Below, piece by piece: positions 22,025-33,609 of a stretch of DNA of 64,000 nt (the first letter of the stretch is position 1; the number at the start of each line of letters is the position of its first letter). The position numbers were made by a program, and so were the translations under genes. The stretch covers positions 2,418,001 through 2,482,000 of the forward strand of contig NC_091272.1 of assembly GCF_042100115.1 (NCBI RefSeq), given 5' to 3'. The notes under the pieces were generated by a model. That model was not told where the DNA came from and did not search any database. It worked only from the letters and a program-made list of their open reading frames with translations. The DNA is from Alternaria dauci (lineage: Eukaryota; Ascomycota; Dothideomycetes; Pleosporales; Pleosporaceae).

Positions 22025-23912
22025 CTACGCATTGGTAATGACTTCGGGCATCTTGACCAGCCAGTTCTCCCAGAATCTGAAACCATCGATGCCTTGCTCG
22101 CGGCACAGTGCGCCCGCTTCTTCAGCCATCTCCAGCTCTTCGGTCGCAACACCGACGCTCCAACCAAACCTCTCCGCCGTCTCTTGAGCCGTGACACCCC
22201 TACCAAATGCTTGCCAATCCCAGGTGACTTCCATGCTTGGTGGCGTTTGATGCAGTGTCTTTAGCCAGGCTAACAGACTTGCGATGGTCTTTTCATCAGT
22301 GCGATCGCGTCCCTGAACAACGAGGAGCCCGCTTTTGAACTTGCGGAGACGCACAGGAAGCTTCAGTGTATCCCACATTCGAGCTGCCTTCTCAAAGTCC
22401 GCCGGGCTAACAAGCTCAACGCCACCTCTTGCACGGTTGAAAACAGCCCACAAGTCTACCAAGGTCATGATACCGCCCTCTCTTTTGAGTATGCCGCGGG
22501 TGTCGTCCGTAAGCCATTCTGCCAAGTTCCTTGATAGTTCTGATACGTATAGCGACTCGGACCCAGAACCCGTACCGAGCATGTCCTTGGTCGTTACCAG
22601 ACCGAGCGCGGAAGCGGATTGGGACGCCAGCGTATTGGCTTCCGAGCTACCGTTGGTACCTAGATTGGCCTGCGATGCAAACTGTTCCGCCAGAGCTATA
22701 ATCTCCTTTGCGGAAGTCATCAGCGCATCGAGGTCCTCGAATGCGCTGCCTATCATGGCCTCATTGTTCTGTCTTTGCTCCAAGCCTCGTCGCTCCAGCC
22801 CTGCAATGCCGACTACACGAGGTCGGTCGACCTCTGTCGATGAACCGTCCGACGTAGCGGTATAGTTGTCGTCAAAAGTACCTGAAGACGGCCGTGGCTT
22901 GGGGATCGGCGGGGCGCTTTGGAGTAGCCATTTGCGCTGAACTAAAGCATTCTTTAGGCGCTCGTAGAATATCGGCCCTCCACCTGCACGGAATGATATC
23001 TTGATGCATTCGACAGATTCAGACTGCAAAGGTGACGACAAGACCGGTCCAGGTGACTGTGGCCTGTCGAAATCTTGGAGCGAATCCAATCTCTTATCCA
23101 TAGCCGTTGTTAAAGATGCGCCGCATATCTCGCAATTGAGCAAAGAAGGATGGTTCTGATAGGTGCACCTGGGACATGACGACGTTGCCCCACTGCTTGC
23201 AGGGGCAGGAGCGCTACTTTTGGTGTCTTTGGGCGGCGGGCCGGGCGCTGGTCTATTTGAGATTGCTGCTATGGCTGCTTTAACTACATGCACTGTAGGC
23301 GGCTTGATTCCGCATGCAAGACAGGGCGGTATGGGTGTGCGTGAGGCCAGCGCGGGATCGAAATTGGATGGCACTGGGTTCGAGAAGGAACAGATGGGAC
23401 AGACCCACGTCGCACTCGCTGGAGGTGGCGGCGCAGGGCTGCTGTGCCGTGGCGGAGTTGACGACGACGATGACGAGACTCGTGGATTCGGGGAAATAGG
23501 CGCGGCGCGCGACAGCTGCTTCAGGGGCTTGGGATACAGCGTAATCTTGGGCGACGACTTGAGGAAGCCAGCCTGTCTACGGTCAGCGTCGCGTGCTCGT
23601 CGTCTGCACGTGTGCCGGTGCCTACATAGAACTCTGGTTTCTCGACATCCTTGAGGAAGATGGCGACGGAATTCTTGCGCGGCTCGCTATGATCGACGTA
23701 GCAGACACGGTGTGAAGTCAAGTATGACTGACCATTCTGGTACTGGGGTATCTTGAACTTCCTACGCGGTTGGTTAGCAGCGGATAGCAGCTCTTGTGGA
23801 CAGGCGCGTACCCCTCATAGAGCCCGACGGCGTCTTGGACGAAAAGGAGCGTCTCCTCCGGCAGAAGCGACGGGCGCAGTGCGGTAGTGAGGTCGAGCTG
23901 ATGCAAGAACAT
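22025..23912 (-). CDS. VPS36: ESCRT-II subunit Vps36 with two inserted NZF zinc fingers
   Basis: Exons 23912-23812, 23761-23626 and 23572-22025, 594 aa. The N-terminus (LRPSLLPEETLLFVQDAVGLYEG then QNGQSYLTSHRVCYVD) is the first half of the split GLUE domain that binds phosphoinositides. Two Cys4 NZF fingers are inserted: the first at about residues 136-166 (CPIC ... CLAC), the second at about 212-230 (CPRC ... CEIC). The second GLUE half (ISFRAGGGPIFYERLKNAL) follows. The C-terminal ~250 residues are the Vps36/EAP30 winged-helix module ending in FRFWENWLVK. It sorts ubiquitinated membrane cargo into multivesicular bodies at the endosome. The two-finger insertion is the yeast arrangement, lost in animals. 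It is divergent from the Thp3-like gene. Confidence 0.9.
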
Positions 23913-24402
23913 TCAGACCACCTGCAAGTAGAGATATATGAGGTGTAGCCATCGCATTGGGACGAGTCGACGATGCCCGATTCCGCATGCATTCACCAAG
24001 CCGAGCCATCGTCATTGGCCAGAAGCTAGCATGCTTACGGTTAGCACAGCGCTAGCCATCGCCAAGGACAGCGCAACGCAAATCAGTCGAGCGGGCCGTC
24101 GCTTCACCCTCACCTCCACACCGCGACACAATAGACCCGTCCCGCGCACGCCATCTCTCGCACATCTCTCTTCTCTACTTGCACCTACTCACCCAACAGC
24201 CACCTCGTATCTTCGCTTTCTCTGCCTTGCTTGTCTGCTCATGTCTTTGCCCTCGACTACCATAGCGTGGTCCCGGCCAATGCAATCACCTGCCTATAAC
24301 ACAGTCAATCCACGCACCACCCTCCAAGCCGCGCCCGCGCCTGTCAGTCTTCACACTCATACTAGAGAACCAGCCCACGCTCACACACGGCAGCAGTCAG
24401 CC
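23913..24402. promoter_or_regulatory. Divergent promoter between VPS36 and the Thp3-like gene
   Basis: 490 bp between two opposed start codons. The plus-strand half is rich in CACC/CTC tracts (24200-24400). It is also open in the Thp3 frame with an ATG at 23938, only 26 bp from the VPS36 start, but I treat that stretch as promoter and 5' UTR. Confidence 0.55.
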
Positions 24403-25871
24403 ATGGCTCCCGAAGCACCCAAGAAGAAGGTCGAGTGGCCTCCTGCTGTCCGCGAGTACGTGAGGCGTGCCTTCGATCCGCAGAACGCCATCCCAGGCAT
24501 CTCGCAAGCAGACATGCAGGCACGCCTGAAGACAACCATCGGCTGGTTTGCTGAGCGCAACTCGCACGATACGGTTCATTGGCCCACATTTCCTCTTCCT
24601 CAGGAGCTTCTCCTCGAGGAGCGACGGGCGGCGGCCATGGGAATGCCTACTACTGCCGTTGCCAACGGCATGCACCCTGCATACATGAATGGCTCAGCCA
24701 CACATACTAACCAATCTCCAACCCAAACAAAAAAGCGCAATGCTCACGAAGCTGAGGAGTCGCAAGTCGAACAAACGCAAGCCAATGTCCCACCATGGCG
24801 CAAAACTAACCTAGCATCTCGCATGACCTTTGCCGACGGACACAACGACAACAAGCGCCAGAAGAAGAACGCCCTCGCGGATGCCGCAAGTAAGTTTGAC
24901 CAGGCTGAGCTTGACAAGCGACGACAGCGCTTTCAGCTCGGCCACAATGGTACCAAGACGACTCCCCCCTGGGGCTCGCCACGGAAGGACGAAGACGACA
25001 TGCCTACCGGACCTGTCGTTGGAACCAACGAGAATCTCGAGAAGAGCTACTTCCGCCTTACCGCTCCGCCCAAGGCCGAAACCGTTCGACCGCTCCACGT
25101 GCTCAAGAAGACGTTGGCTATGCTAGTGGAAAAGTGGAAAGCGGACAAGAACTACAACTACATCTGTAACCAATTCAAGTCGCTCCGTCAGGATCTCACT
25201 GTCCAACACATCAAGAACGCCTTTACTGTCAAGGTGTACGAGATTCACGCGCGGATATCACTAGAGAAGGGGGATTTGGGTGAGTATAACCAGTGCCAGA
25301 CGCAGCTGAAGGCACTGTATGCGCTGAATTTGGGAGGCAACCCGGCCGAATTCAAGGCATATCGCATTCTCTACTTCGTATATACGTGCAATAAGACCGA
25401 CATGAACGACATGTTGGCAGAATTAACCCTCGCAGACAAATCGCACGAATGGATCAAGCATGCTCTTGACGTTCGATCTTCGCTGGCTCTTGGCAACTAC
25501 CATAAGTTCTTCAGATTGTATCTCGAAGCCCAGAACATGGGCGCTTATCTCATGGACATGTTCGTCGAGCGTGAGCGCCTCAATGCTCTAGCTAATATGT
25601 CCAGAGGGTATGTATACACACTTTGCTCTGCGCAGGTCACAGACTAACAAGCTGCAGATACGTAAATGTCACACTCCGTTTCCTCACTGACGAACTTGGT
25701 TTCGACAACGATGAGATATGCCGTGAATTTCTCGAAACGCACGGTGCGCAAAACATCATTGAAGATAAAGGCGATTGCCAGTATCGCGTCAGGATCAGAG
25801 AAGCCGCATCACATTTCGAAAGTCTCCGTGCTGCCGCATTCAGCAAAGTAGACATCAAGGGCCAAATATGA
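24403..25871 (+). CDS. THP3: SAC3/GANP-domain protein, Thp3/LENG8-like
   Basis: Exons 24403-25607 and 25658-25871, 472 aa; the intron has a GTATGT donor and an ACTAAC branch site. The first ~200 residues are low-complexity with a KRQKK basic patch. The SAC3/GANP (PCI-like) domain begins near VRPLHVLKKTLAMLVEKWK and runs through ICNQFKSLRQDLTVQHIKN, the LGEYNQCQTQLKALY helix and FKAYRILYFVYT, to the winged-helix part after the intron (LTDELGFDNDEICREFLE). Length is nearly that of yeast Thp3, which works with Csn12 in transcription elongation and mRNA maturation. A nuclear role in mRNP formation is inferred. The chosen ATG follows CAGCC and begins the conserved MAPEAPKKKVEWPP segment. Confidence 0.85.
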
Positions 25872-27267
25872 GTCGACCCAGGAGCAAGCAGCATCTTCCT
25901 TTCATCTTCTCCCGTATCTTATTACGATTTGGAACTCTCAATTGCACTAATCCTCCACGATACCCTGCGCCACATGGCACGTCACTTGTGTCTGGAGCCA
26001 CGATCCCCCGGTATTTATCGCTGTTTGTCTCGATGTCAGTAGACGGAAGGCGGGGCACCCGCTTGATGCGTTGGATGCGCAGAATCTTCTAGTCTTTTTG
26101 TTCTCATACATGCAACGTCTCAGATGTTGGTCATGACTAGCCAAAGTGGGTTCATTTGAGCTTTTGGTACGTCATGGATATGGACGGGAAAGCGGATCGG
26201 AAAACAAAATGGGGTAGAGTGGAGTTGGTCTAGATGGCCATGTAGGATTCGAGCTGGCTACTCGGCAGTGGTGGTCCCTGTGTCTCAGAGCATTCGGCTC
26301 GGGTGTGTCCGGCTGCTTGCGCAGTGGGCACGACCGGCATCACGGCAGCATGCCCCGCGGGTCTAGGAAGGTTGAACAATAAAGTGGCCATAGCATCGAT
26401 GGTGAGGTTTTGGCTGCTGCGTTTTCGATCGTCCACTGTTTGGGCTCTGGCTGAGTGTGTTGTTGTAAGAATGCTAGTCCGGGCGCCTTGGACTGAGCCA
26501 ATGGGACGACGGAAAAGGACATGGAAGGTTTGATTGGGTAGGGCACAGTTGGTCAGCGGCGGTTGGCGCTAGTAAAGTTCCACTTTCAGGAAGGCAGGCG
26601 TTTGTGTAGTCGTCAATGCATTGGTTCATGGAGTTTGTGTTGAGCATGTGAAGCGCGGTGTGAAATTGTACGGGATGGCTGCACAGAAAGTCGTTTGGGT
26701 GGGAAATGTTTTATTCGGGCCGCATCAAGCATCAACCATGGTGAGAAGATTTGAACAAGACGATCCGTGATAGATGGGAGGAGAGTGTTACGTTTAGGTT
26801 TGCATGTGGAAATGACGGCATGGTCAATGTAGGCGTTAGCATGGTCTTGTAGCGGGGCTTGCGATTGGCCACGAGGGCATGAAGGCAGCGCGGAAGTTGG
26901 GGGGCTGCGGGTGACAGACGCGAACAGTTGGTGGACCTGCAGCTAGGCGTTTGGCAGGCAGGCTGAAGCTCCACCTGGTCGAGCATATTTGAGTCTTGGT
27001 AGGCATTTGCACATTCCGGGCCAGAGTTTTGGTGCTTTCACACATGAACAAAGGGGGAGCGCATCTGCCGCCTTGCTTTGCCCGCACCTCGTTTGTTCCG
27101 AGGCGTGCCAGGAGCGTCGCCGCCCAAAAGTGTCATCCGAGAAGAGGGCCACAGTGGTGTCAAGGAAGCAATTGCCAAGTGGTGTGCAGTAGCTGGGATC
27201 CCTCGCAGCGCGACAAGCACCCACTCATTTCTTGTTCCCTGTAGCGACTGCGCCTCTCGCAGTACCG

Positions 27268-27302
<35 letters not shown>

Positions 27303-27561
27303 CAAGTATCGCCGCGCGCACACCCAAGTAGCCTCACCATCGTCTCTCGCGGGCCAGTCCACGTTTTGAACTCAACTTCAATCCGCTGCGTACTCGCCCC
27401 CGCACGCACACACGCCGCATTCCCGGTCGACAGTCATAGTAGCAACACACCCCCGAGCGGCCACACGTTCAACCCTCATCCTCGTCCTCGTCGTCCTCAG
27501 TCTTCCTGGCCACTCGCCCCACCCCGACGTTCGCTGCGCAAAGTCGCTTTCACTCTGCACG
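25872..27561. other. Long intergenic/upstream region of BEM1
   Basis: 1.7 kb with no recognisable gene. It holds the Thp3 3' UTR at the left. At the right is a GC-rich presumed promoter/5' UTR of BEM1, with a (GAC)11 run and many CCC/CGC tracts. Confidence 0.5.
27268..27300. repeat. (GAC)11 trinucleotide microsatellite
   Basis: Eleven perfect GAC units, about 260 bp upstream of the BEM1 start codon, probably in its promoter or 5' UTR. Likely to be length-variable between strains. Confidence 0.9.
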
Positions 27562-29771
27562 ATGAAGGTACGTTGGTTTGCTTTTGCCGCCACTCAGGCC
27601 GCTGCGCCGGTCGAGTCACGCTCGGCATACGTACGTGCTAACGGTGTTGCTTTAGTTCCGCAGGAGTATGAAGAGCGAGAAGGACAACCGCCCGCACCAC
27701 ATTTCAATTCCCCCCAAGGACGCTATAGCCATTGTCCCGCCAAAAAAGGTACGTACTGTAGATCACCGTCGGGGCCCAAGCACCCCACTTCTGCTTCTTC
27801 GACACGGCGTGAGCGCATCAGGACGGGGCAGTCGTTCGCTCGTCGACGCACCCACGCGCATTGCGTGAGCGCCTGCAGGCAGGCGGCATACCTGCGCGCC
27901 CGAGTCTCTCCAACACTGCACAGCGCTCCATGCCGCCATATAATGATGCGCGCGCCCCCGGCACCCGCTTCCCGATGGGGCAGATGAGCGCGAAGCTAAC
28001 AGTCATCTCATTTCAGGTCATAAAAGCGCTCTACGACTACAAGCCCGCCGACCCCAGCCCAACCTCTGGCTTCCTGGCCTTCTCACAGGGCGACTTTCTG
28101 CACGTCGTCGGCCGCGAAGACGACAGCGAGTGGTACGAGGCCTGCAATCCGCTGCACGGCACCCGCGGACTGGTACCCGTTTCCTACTTTGAGGGTGTCG
28201 GCAAGACTGTGCGCGACAGCGGTGGCTCTGCGCCGCGCGCCTCCACACCGCAACAACAGCAACAACAGCCCCACGACTCGGGCTACCAAGAACGCATCAC
28301 GAGCCCCCAACCCTCGGCTCACGACATCATGACTCAGCAGATGCGCATGTCGCGCGGAGGAGGCCGTGGCGCCATGGTCTACGGCATCGTCATCTACGAC
28401 TTCAAGGCAGAGCGGCCAGACGAGCTCGAGGCCAAGGAGGGCGAGGCCATCATTGTCATCGCGCAGTCCAACCCCGAGTGGTTCGTTGCAAAGCCGATAA
28501 CGCGACTCGGCGGTCCTGGCCTCATACCCGTATCTTTCATCGAGATCCGCGACATGACGACGGGCCAGGCAGTCCCCGACACACAGGCAGCAGTCACGGC
28601 CGCGGGCGTGCCCAAGGTCGAAGAGTGGAAAAAGATGGCGGCAGACTACAAGAACGGCAGCATACCGCTTGGGAAGCTCGAGACAAATTCCGGACAGTCG
28701 CTGCAACAGGGCATGGAGCGCATGAGCATCAAGAGCAACGGTGGACACAACAAGGCTGGTTCAGTAAGTCGCCTGACGCCGGGCGTGCCCATCTCGGCTG
28801 ACAATATACAGGTCTCGCACTCGCGCAACGGTTCCGTTGCGCAATCACGAAACCAATACCGCACATCCGACAACTTGCTCGCGCCCATCAAGGCATGCGT
28901 GCCACGCTACTGCTTCGCCGACGACATTTTCTGGTTCATCATCGAGTGCCAGATGGAGGATGGCCGACACTGGGAGTTGCAGCGCCTGTACCAGGACTTC
29001 TACGACCTGCAAATACAACTGATAGCGACATATCCAGTCGAGGCAGGTACAAGTGGCTCAGGCGAGCGAACACTGCCCTTCATGCCTGGGCCTGTCACCT
29101 ACGTAACCGACAACATTTCCAACGGACGCCGCGCCAACCTCGACGAATACATCAAGAACCTCCTCAAGCTAGGACCACACATCACCCAAGGTCACCTCGT
29201 CAAAGGTTTCTTCGCGCCAAGACAGGGCGACTACGAGATAGATCCCGATATTGTTGCTGCTGAAGAGTATCGTCTATCGCAACAATCACACCAGTCATCG
29301 AACCCATCGCAAGGAACAAGCAGACAATCATCTGCAGATCAATTGCAGGCCACCACGCCTGTCACACCCTACTCAACTGGCTCCAACTACCCCTCCCACC
29401 AGCGCGGCCAGTCAACAGCCTCACAGGCATACTCTTCAAACCTCAACCCACCGCCCATGATCCACAACCACTCTTCCACCTCCACAGCCACTAGCACAGG
29501 CACATCCTCTGCCCTCAAGATTAAAGTTTGGTTCGAAGAAGACAATTGCGTCGTCATCCGTATGCCTATTTCGCTCAAGTTCATCGACCTCTACAATAAG
29601 CTTGTTGAGAGAAGGAAAATGGAGCGCCCCGGAGAAGAAGAGGAAGAGTTGATTGTCGAATACAAGGATGAACAGGACAACTATTTTTATCCCATTGAGA
29701 ATGACGAGGATCTCCAGATCGCGGTCGAGAGGAATCCCAAGTTGACGCTCAGTGTTACGACGAGGCGGTAA
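27562..29771 (+). CDS. BEM1: Bem1-type polarity scaffold (SH3-SH3-PX-PB1)
   Basis: Exons 27562-27567 (only Met-Lys), 27656-27748 and 28017-29771, 617 aa. Domains in order are: SH3-1 at about 34-94 (ALYDYKPADP ... GLVPVSYFEGV), SH3-2 at about 152-212 (IVIYDFKAERPDELEAKEGE ... GLIPVSFIEI), PX at about 325-440 (WELQRLYQDFYDLQIQLI, RRANLDEYIKNLL) and PB1 at about 532-617 (LKIKVWFEEDNCVVIRMP, IENDEDLQIAVERNPKL). This is the Bem1/Scd2 architecture, which holds Cdc42, its GEF and PAK kinase together at sites of polar growth. A GTAAGT...CTGAC...CAG unit at 28764-28811 (48 nt, no stop) is probably a further intron; if spliced the protein is 601 aa. The two-codon first exon is inferred from splice sites and is the least certain part. 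Confidence 0.9.
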
Positions 29772-30631
29772 CGATTGAGTAACGATACAGGCTATCTTCA
29801 TCCCACTCTACCTGATTTCACTTCGCTTCTATTCATCGCGCTTTTCTTCTTCTTTTATGGGAACTTTGTTCTCCTCGTGGCTATTGCGGCTACTTTCTCT
29901 ATTCCCCACTTTTGGCGTTGCAAAAGGATTCATAGCTTCCGAGAGCGGTCTGACTGGCGTTGTTGGGCGTTCAGCGGAGCAATGAGTGCATGACGGCAGG
30001 CGGGTTCTTTTTCTTGGTTTGCGCTCGAGTTGGATCTACTACAGGATGTTTGAATATGTTGCAACGAGCTGTTGGGTGCTTGAATATGTCGGGGAGGATT
30101 CTTGATGATACACAATGGGGTTGAATATAGGGGATGGGGAGGGGAGAGTGACGCGGGAGTATGGCGGGAAAGTGAGTGGAGGGTAGGCAAAATGAGAGAC
30201 ATTTTGTGTGCATTTGACTTTTTACTCGTCCAGGCCTTGCCTCCCATTGACATACTCTCTGTATGTGTAAAGTCGGCATCTAAATCTCTCAAATGTCTCT
30301 ACAAAGTTCTATAGCGGTGTGTTTTCAAGCACAAACATTTTGTGTGACCGACTCGGGTGTATACTCGTATCTTTGGCTGAACAATAGTAAGCGCAACGCT
30401 AGATGTGTCAGGTATTTTCGAACGTACCTATTACCAAACCGACGTCTATGCAAATGCAAACGCAAACGAGAGATACACTTCGAGCCGGAGATGACTTTTC
30501 TTCCATGATTAATCTACTTCACAATGTCCTTTCACGTTGCGTCTGTTCCCCCATTCATCCATATCATGCTTTGGAACCATGACCAAAACGCTAGATGCTT
30601 CTTTACTGTTACATACACTTATGCACACCGT
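29772..30631. other. Convergent intergenic region
   Basis: 860 bp between the 3' ends of BEM1 and the EthD gene. T-rich 3' UTR-like sequence at the left; nothing else recognised. Confidence 0.5.
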
Positions 30632-31003
30632 TTACGGCCACGAAACGCTCCCATCCGTCCCAACAACCACCGTCCTCGGCGCATGTGCCATGAACAAATG
30701 CTCGTCCGCTTCAATCTTTGCCTTTGCCGCCGGCTGACCAATAATATTCAGAAACGTCAGCGCATGCGCCTGGTCTCTAAATTCCATGGTCGCCATGCTA
30801 TTCCAATCCACCGGATAACTGGCATTTACAAAAGCGGGATTCCCGCCAAAGTAGTGTCGCGTGTGTACGACGGGGAAGTTTGGGCCCGTGAGCGATTTGA
30901 CGAGGGGAATGTGCACGTTGTCGTAGTGGCTCGCGTATTCGGTCAGGTTGAGGCTGGGAAGCATGGTACCGAAGACGATTGCGGTGAAGTAGGGTAGCAC
31001 CAT
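30632..31003 (-). CDS. EthD-domain protein
   Basis: Single exon, 123 aa. It begins MVLPYFTAIVFGTMLPSL. A YASHYDNVHIPLVKSLTGPN block gives the Y-x3-H...P-L pattern of the EthD/ferredoxin-like dimeric alpha/beta-barrel family, followed by MATMEFRDQAHALTFLN. EthD proteins act as small cofactor-free enzymes or accessory proteins, first described next to ethyl tert-butyl ether degradation genes; in fungi related folds serve as decarboxylases or cyclases in secondary metabolism. No partner pathway genes are adjacent here, so the substrate remains open. Confidence 0.75.
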   Translation of the reverse strand: MVLPYFTAIVFGTMLPSLNLTEYASHYDNVHIPLVKSLTGPNFPVVHTRHYFGGNPAFVNASYPVDWNSMATMEFRDQAHALTFLNIIGQPAAKAKIEADEHLFMAHAPRTVVVGTDGSVSWP

Positions 31004-31900
31004 TTTGGACGAGTTTACCAGATTACCACTTTGGGAGAAATTGGTACCGAGGAGTCGGAAATGCAGTCAAGGTAAGTGTGTTTAGATATGCTGGTCAGAG
31101 TGTGGTTAAAAGGATGAGAAATTGATGCTGTCCAAGGCTGGTACATTCTCATATACCTAGATATGCATTCTAGACTCTCGTTTGCTGTCCCGGAAGGGAC
31201 GAATTCAATTGAATGGCCTGTTGGTTCTAACTGCCACAAGCGTGCAGCGTATAACTAGTGGGCCTAGGTTGCCGTGGCTACGTCGCTTTGGGGATGGATC
31301 GCGAAGCGAGGACTTTTATCACGAGGGTCATCTTACTCGTGTATACCGGTTGCGATTGGTGGAATCGCGTGATTTAATCAGGCACGCACAGGCCGAGAAT
31401 TCGTGTAGAGGTTCTTTGTTCTAGTAATCATGGTCTTTCAGTCTACGTGGAAAAGTGTTCCGACATGTTGCGGTTGGAAGAATGCCCCTGCCCGAAGGAG
31501 CGACCCACCAATCACGACATAGGCCATTGACCACAAGCAAGTATGACCATACCTAGGTAGGACCCTGAAAGCTAATTCACCTGTCCGATCCGTCACAGTT
31601 GTCAACCCAATTTTGGTTCAATTTACTGTTTCTCCTTCCCAAAAGCGGAAACAGTTTTGACAAAGGCGGTTGCGACTGGAATAACGACAGATGCTTTGCC
31701 AATCGTGATTTATGACAAACCAATCCAGAGCCGAGCCTCTTTAGTAGAAATTGCTGATCTAGTCAGCACAACTAGCAGCAGGAATCCGGTGTCTAAGCTT
31801 GACCCGCGACTCACCAAAATCGTATAACAAGGGCTTTCAAACCACGCTTCTAGCTTTGGACCATCCACCTTCGAGTTACTTGGTACTTGCTCAACCGGAC
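31004..31900. other. Intergenic region, left edge of the accessory island
   Basis: About 900 bp without a recognisable gene. It holds an exact TACCTAGGTA palindrome at 31550 and a near copy (TACCTAGATA) near 31155. Confidence 0.5.
31550..31559. repeat. TACCTAGGTA palindromic 10-mer, copy 3
   Basis: Third exact copy in the window, again intergenic. Confidence 0.6.
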
Positions 31901-33319
31901 TTACAAGTTCCCTCTCATCCAAGAATGCCCAAGTAACTCCTTCGCGGTCCACCGATCCTCAGGCCTCCACTGCAACATGCACCTCACAAACTGCAAGAAT
32001 TCTGCTTTCTTTTCCCCGTCTAGATTATCTTCCGAACTCTCTAACGTCAAGCCTTGCGGTATGCCTATCTCGGCTATCCAATTCCCTGATAGAACTTCGG
32101 TTAGCTCCAGACGATACTCTGGGAGCGTAGTCTCACCTTCACCATCGAAGAATTCTTTACTCCGCGTTCCTCTCTCTCTCTAGCATATTTAACGGCGGTG
32201 GACCGAGCATCGCGACTAATTCCGCGAGGTGAGCTCTAGTCAGATATCGCTTCTCGGTCGGATCGATGCCGTAAAAGAGGTGTTTATCTTCATATAGGTC
32301 CCAAATCTGTGCACCTCAGTCAATGTCTGATTTCGCCTCAGGTTTGAGTCGGTGCATACCATTGCTCCCACGTTCCAGATATCAGCTGAATAACCCCATT
32401 CAGTCTTCAGCATAACCTCTGGACATCGGTAGACATCTGGTTGCGCCTCATGGATCTGAGGTTTATCGCCGCGAACTGCAGAGCCGAAGTCTCCAAGGAC
32501 AACACGACCATACTCTTTCGGCAGTCCAAACTAGCGTGTTGCGTAGATTGGCTTGCCGTCTACGATTTTTCGAGGCGAGGGAGATGTCATCTCGGCGTCA
32601 ACAAAAGCTTCTAAGATGCCCTGATCCTCGATTTCTATGAGGATGTTGTCGGCTTTTATGTCTACATTCTTGTCAACAGAAGTGCGGAAAGACATGTATT
32701 CGGCCATACCTGTATGTATGATCTTGGCTTCTGTGTGGAGGTAATCGAGTGCGAGGAACACTTGCGACAACCCAGCTTTTAGCAGCTCGTCCGTGAAGCG
32801 GTGCGCGGGGTTTCTGCTCAAGAGATCCTTGAAACTATCCCACATTGGTTTCTAGACAATACATCGATGATCGCCACCTTGTCGGGGAATTGTGATCAAG
32901 TCGAGGGCTGTCCGGACGTGATTGTATCCCGGATGCAAAGCATTGCCTTTGCTTAAGATATTGTACATGTTGTACTCATCCTCGTCCATTCCATCTCTTG
33001 TGAAAGCTCTCAACGTCGTATAGGCATGGCGGCTGGTTTACTGTTAGTATAGATAGCATAATTGCCGAATGCTAACTTGCTGTAGATCACGAGCCAGCCA
33101 AACAGTTGACGTAACATCGAAACCAAGTTTGCCTACTACTTGGTACTTTGACGTGAAGACATCTTCTATGTTGACAGGATAGTAGAGGCCCCTGTGGAAC
33201 TGCTCAAGTTGTTCTTCCTCAAACAATACCGCGTCGCTGACGACTTCGAAACCAGATGTCGGAAACTTGAGTTGGGGCCATGGTTGCCTTCGAAAGAGCG
33301 ACTTCACGAGCTTCAACAT
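31901..33319 (-). pseudogene. SRPK-like serine/threonine kinase pseudogene
   Basis: Reading from 33319 down, the product starts MLKLVKSLFRRQPWPQLKFP and continues into FHRGLYYPVNIEDVF and SKYQVVGKLG, the N-terminus of the fungal SR-protein-kinase-like family. Introns are visible near 33080 and 32700-32650; the second joins IIHT to DIKADNIL. A further intron interrupts the region after ADIWNVGAM. The DFG (VLGDFGSAV) and APE-equivalent (VYRCPEVML) blocks are present. It is broken by TAG codons at 32852-32854 and 32531-32533, both where Gln (CAG) would fit, and by a frame change in a CT/GA run at 32170-32181. The glycine loop has Asp for Gly (LGFDVTS), and the ATP-binding Lys appears to be Arg. 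So it is non-functional and partly RIP-like. The C-terminus ends GHSWMRGNL. It lies beside a transposon. Confidence 0.8.
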
Positions 33320-33455
33320 ATACAAACCTGCAAAGAGCGTGTCCTAATAGCTCTTGGCAGGTTTGGGACAATTTTTTTTCCCGTAGCAGGTGATGGCGGT
33401 TGGTGTTTAGATTGGGATGGCGGATAGATGAGGTAAGATAAAAGGCATGGGCTTA

Positions 33456-33500
33456 CAGTGCCCGTGCACCAGATGAGCACCATCGCCAGTTGAGCACCCC
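33456..33500 (+). repeat. Left terminal inverted repeat (45 bp)
   Basis: Begins CAGTGCCCGTGCACC and ends GAGCACCCC. All 45 bases match the reverse complement of 35508-35552; the match stops at the next base. TA (33454-33455) lies immediately outside. Confidence 0.95.
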
Positions 33501-33609
33501 TAATAACTTAATATAGTTAATAAGATAAGGTTATAGAGCTACTATAAATTATAATAAAATTACGTAAAGTTAGGATTATACTATATATAGGCCTATAAAA
33601 GTTTTAGCT

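Noticed and set aside
23163..23654. Plus-strand frame of 163 codons
   Set aside because: It is the antisense shadow of VPS36, whose zinc fingers and GLUE domain are unmistakable on the minus strand.
23938..24402. In-frame ATG at 23938 that would extend the Thp3-like protein by 155 residues
   Set aside because: The extension is low-complexity, lies in the shared promoter only 26 bp from the opposed VPS36 start, and the family's proteins begin near the ATG at 24403 (resulting length matches yeast Thp3).
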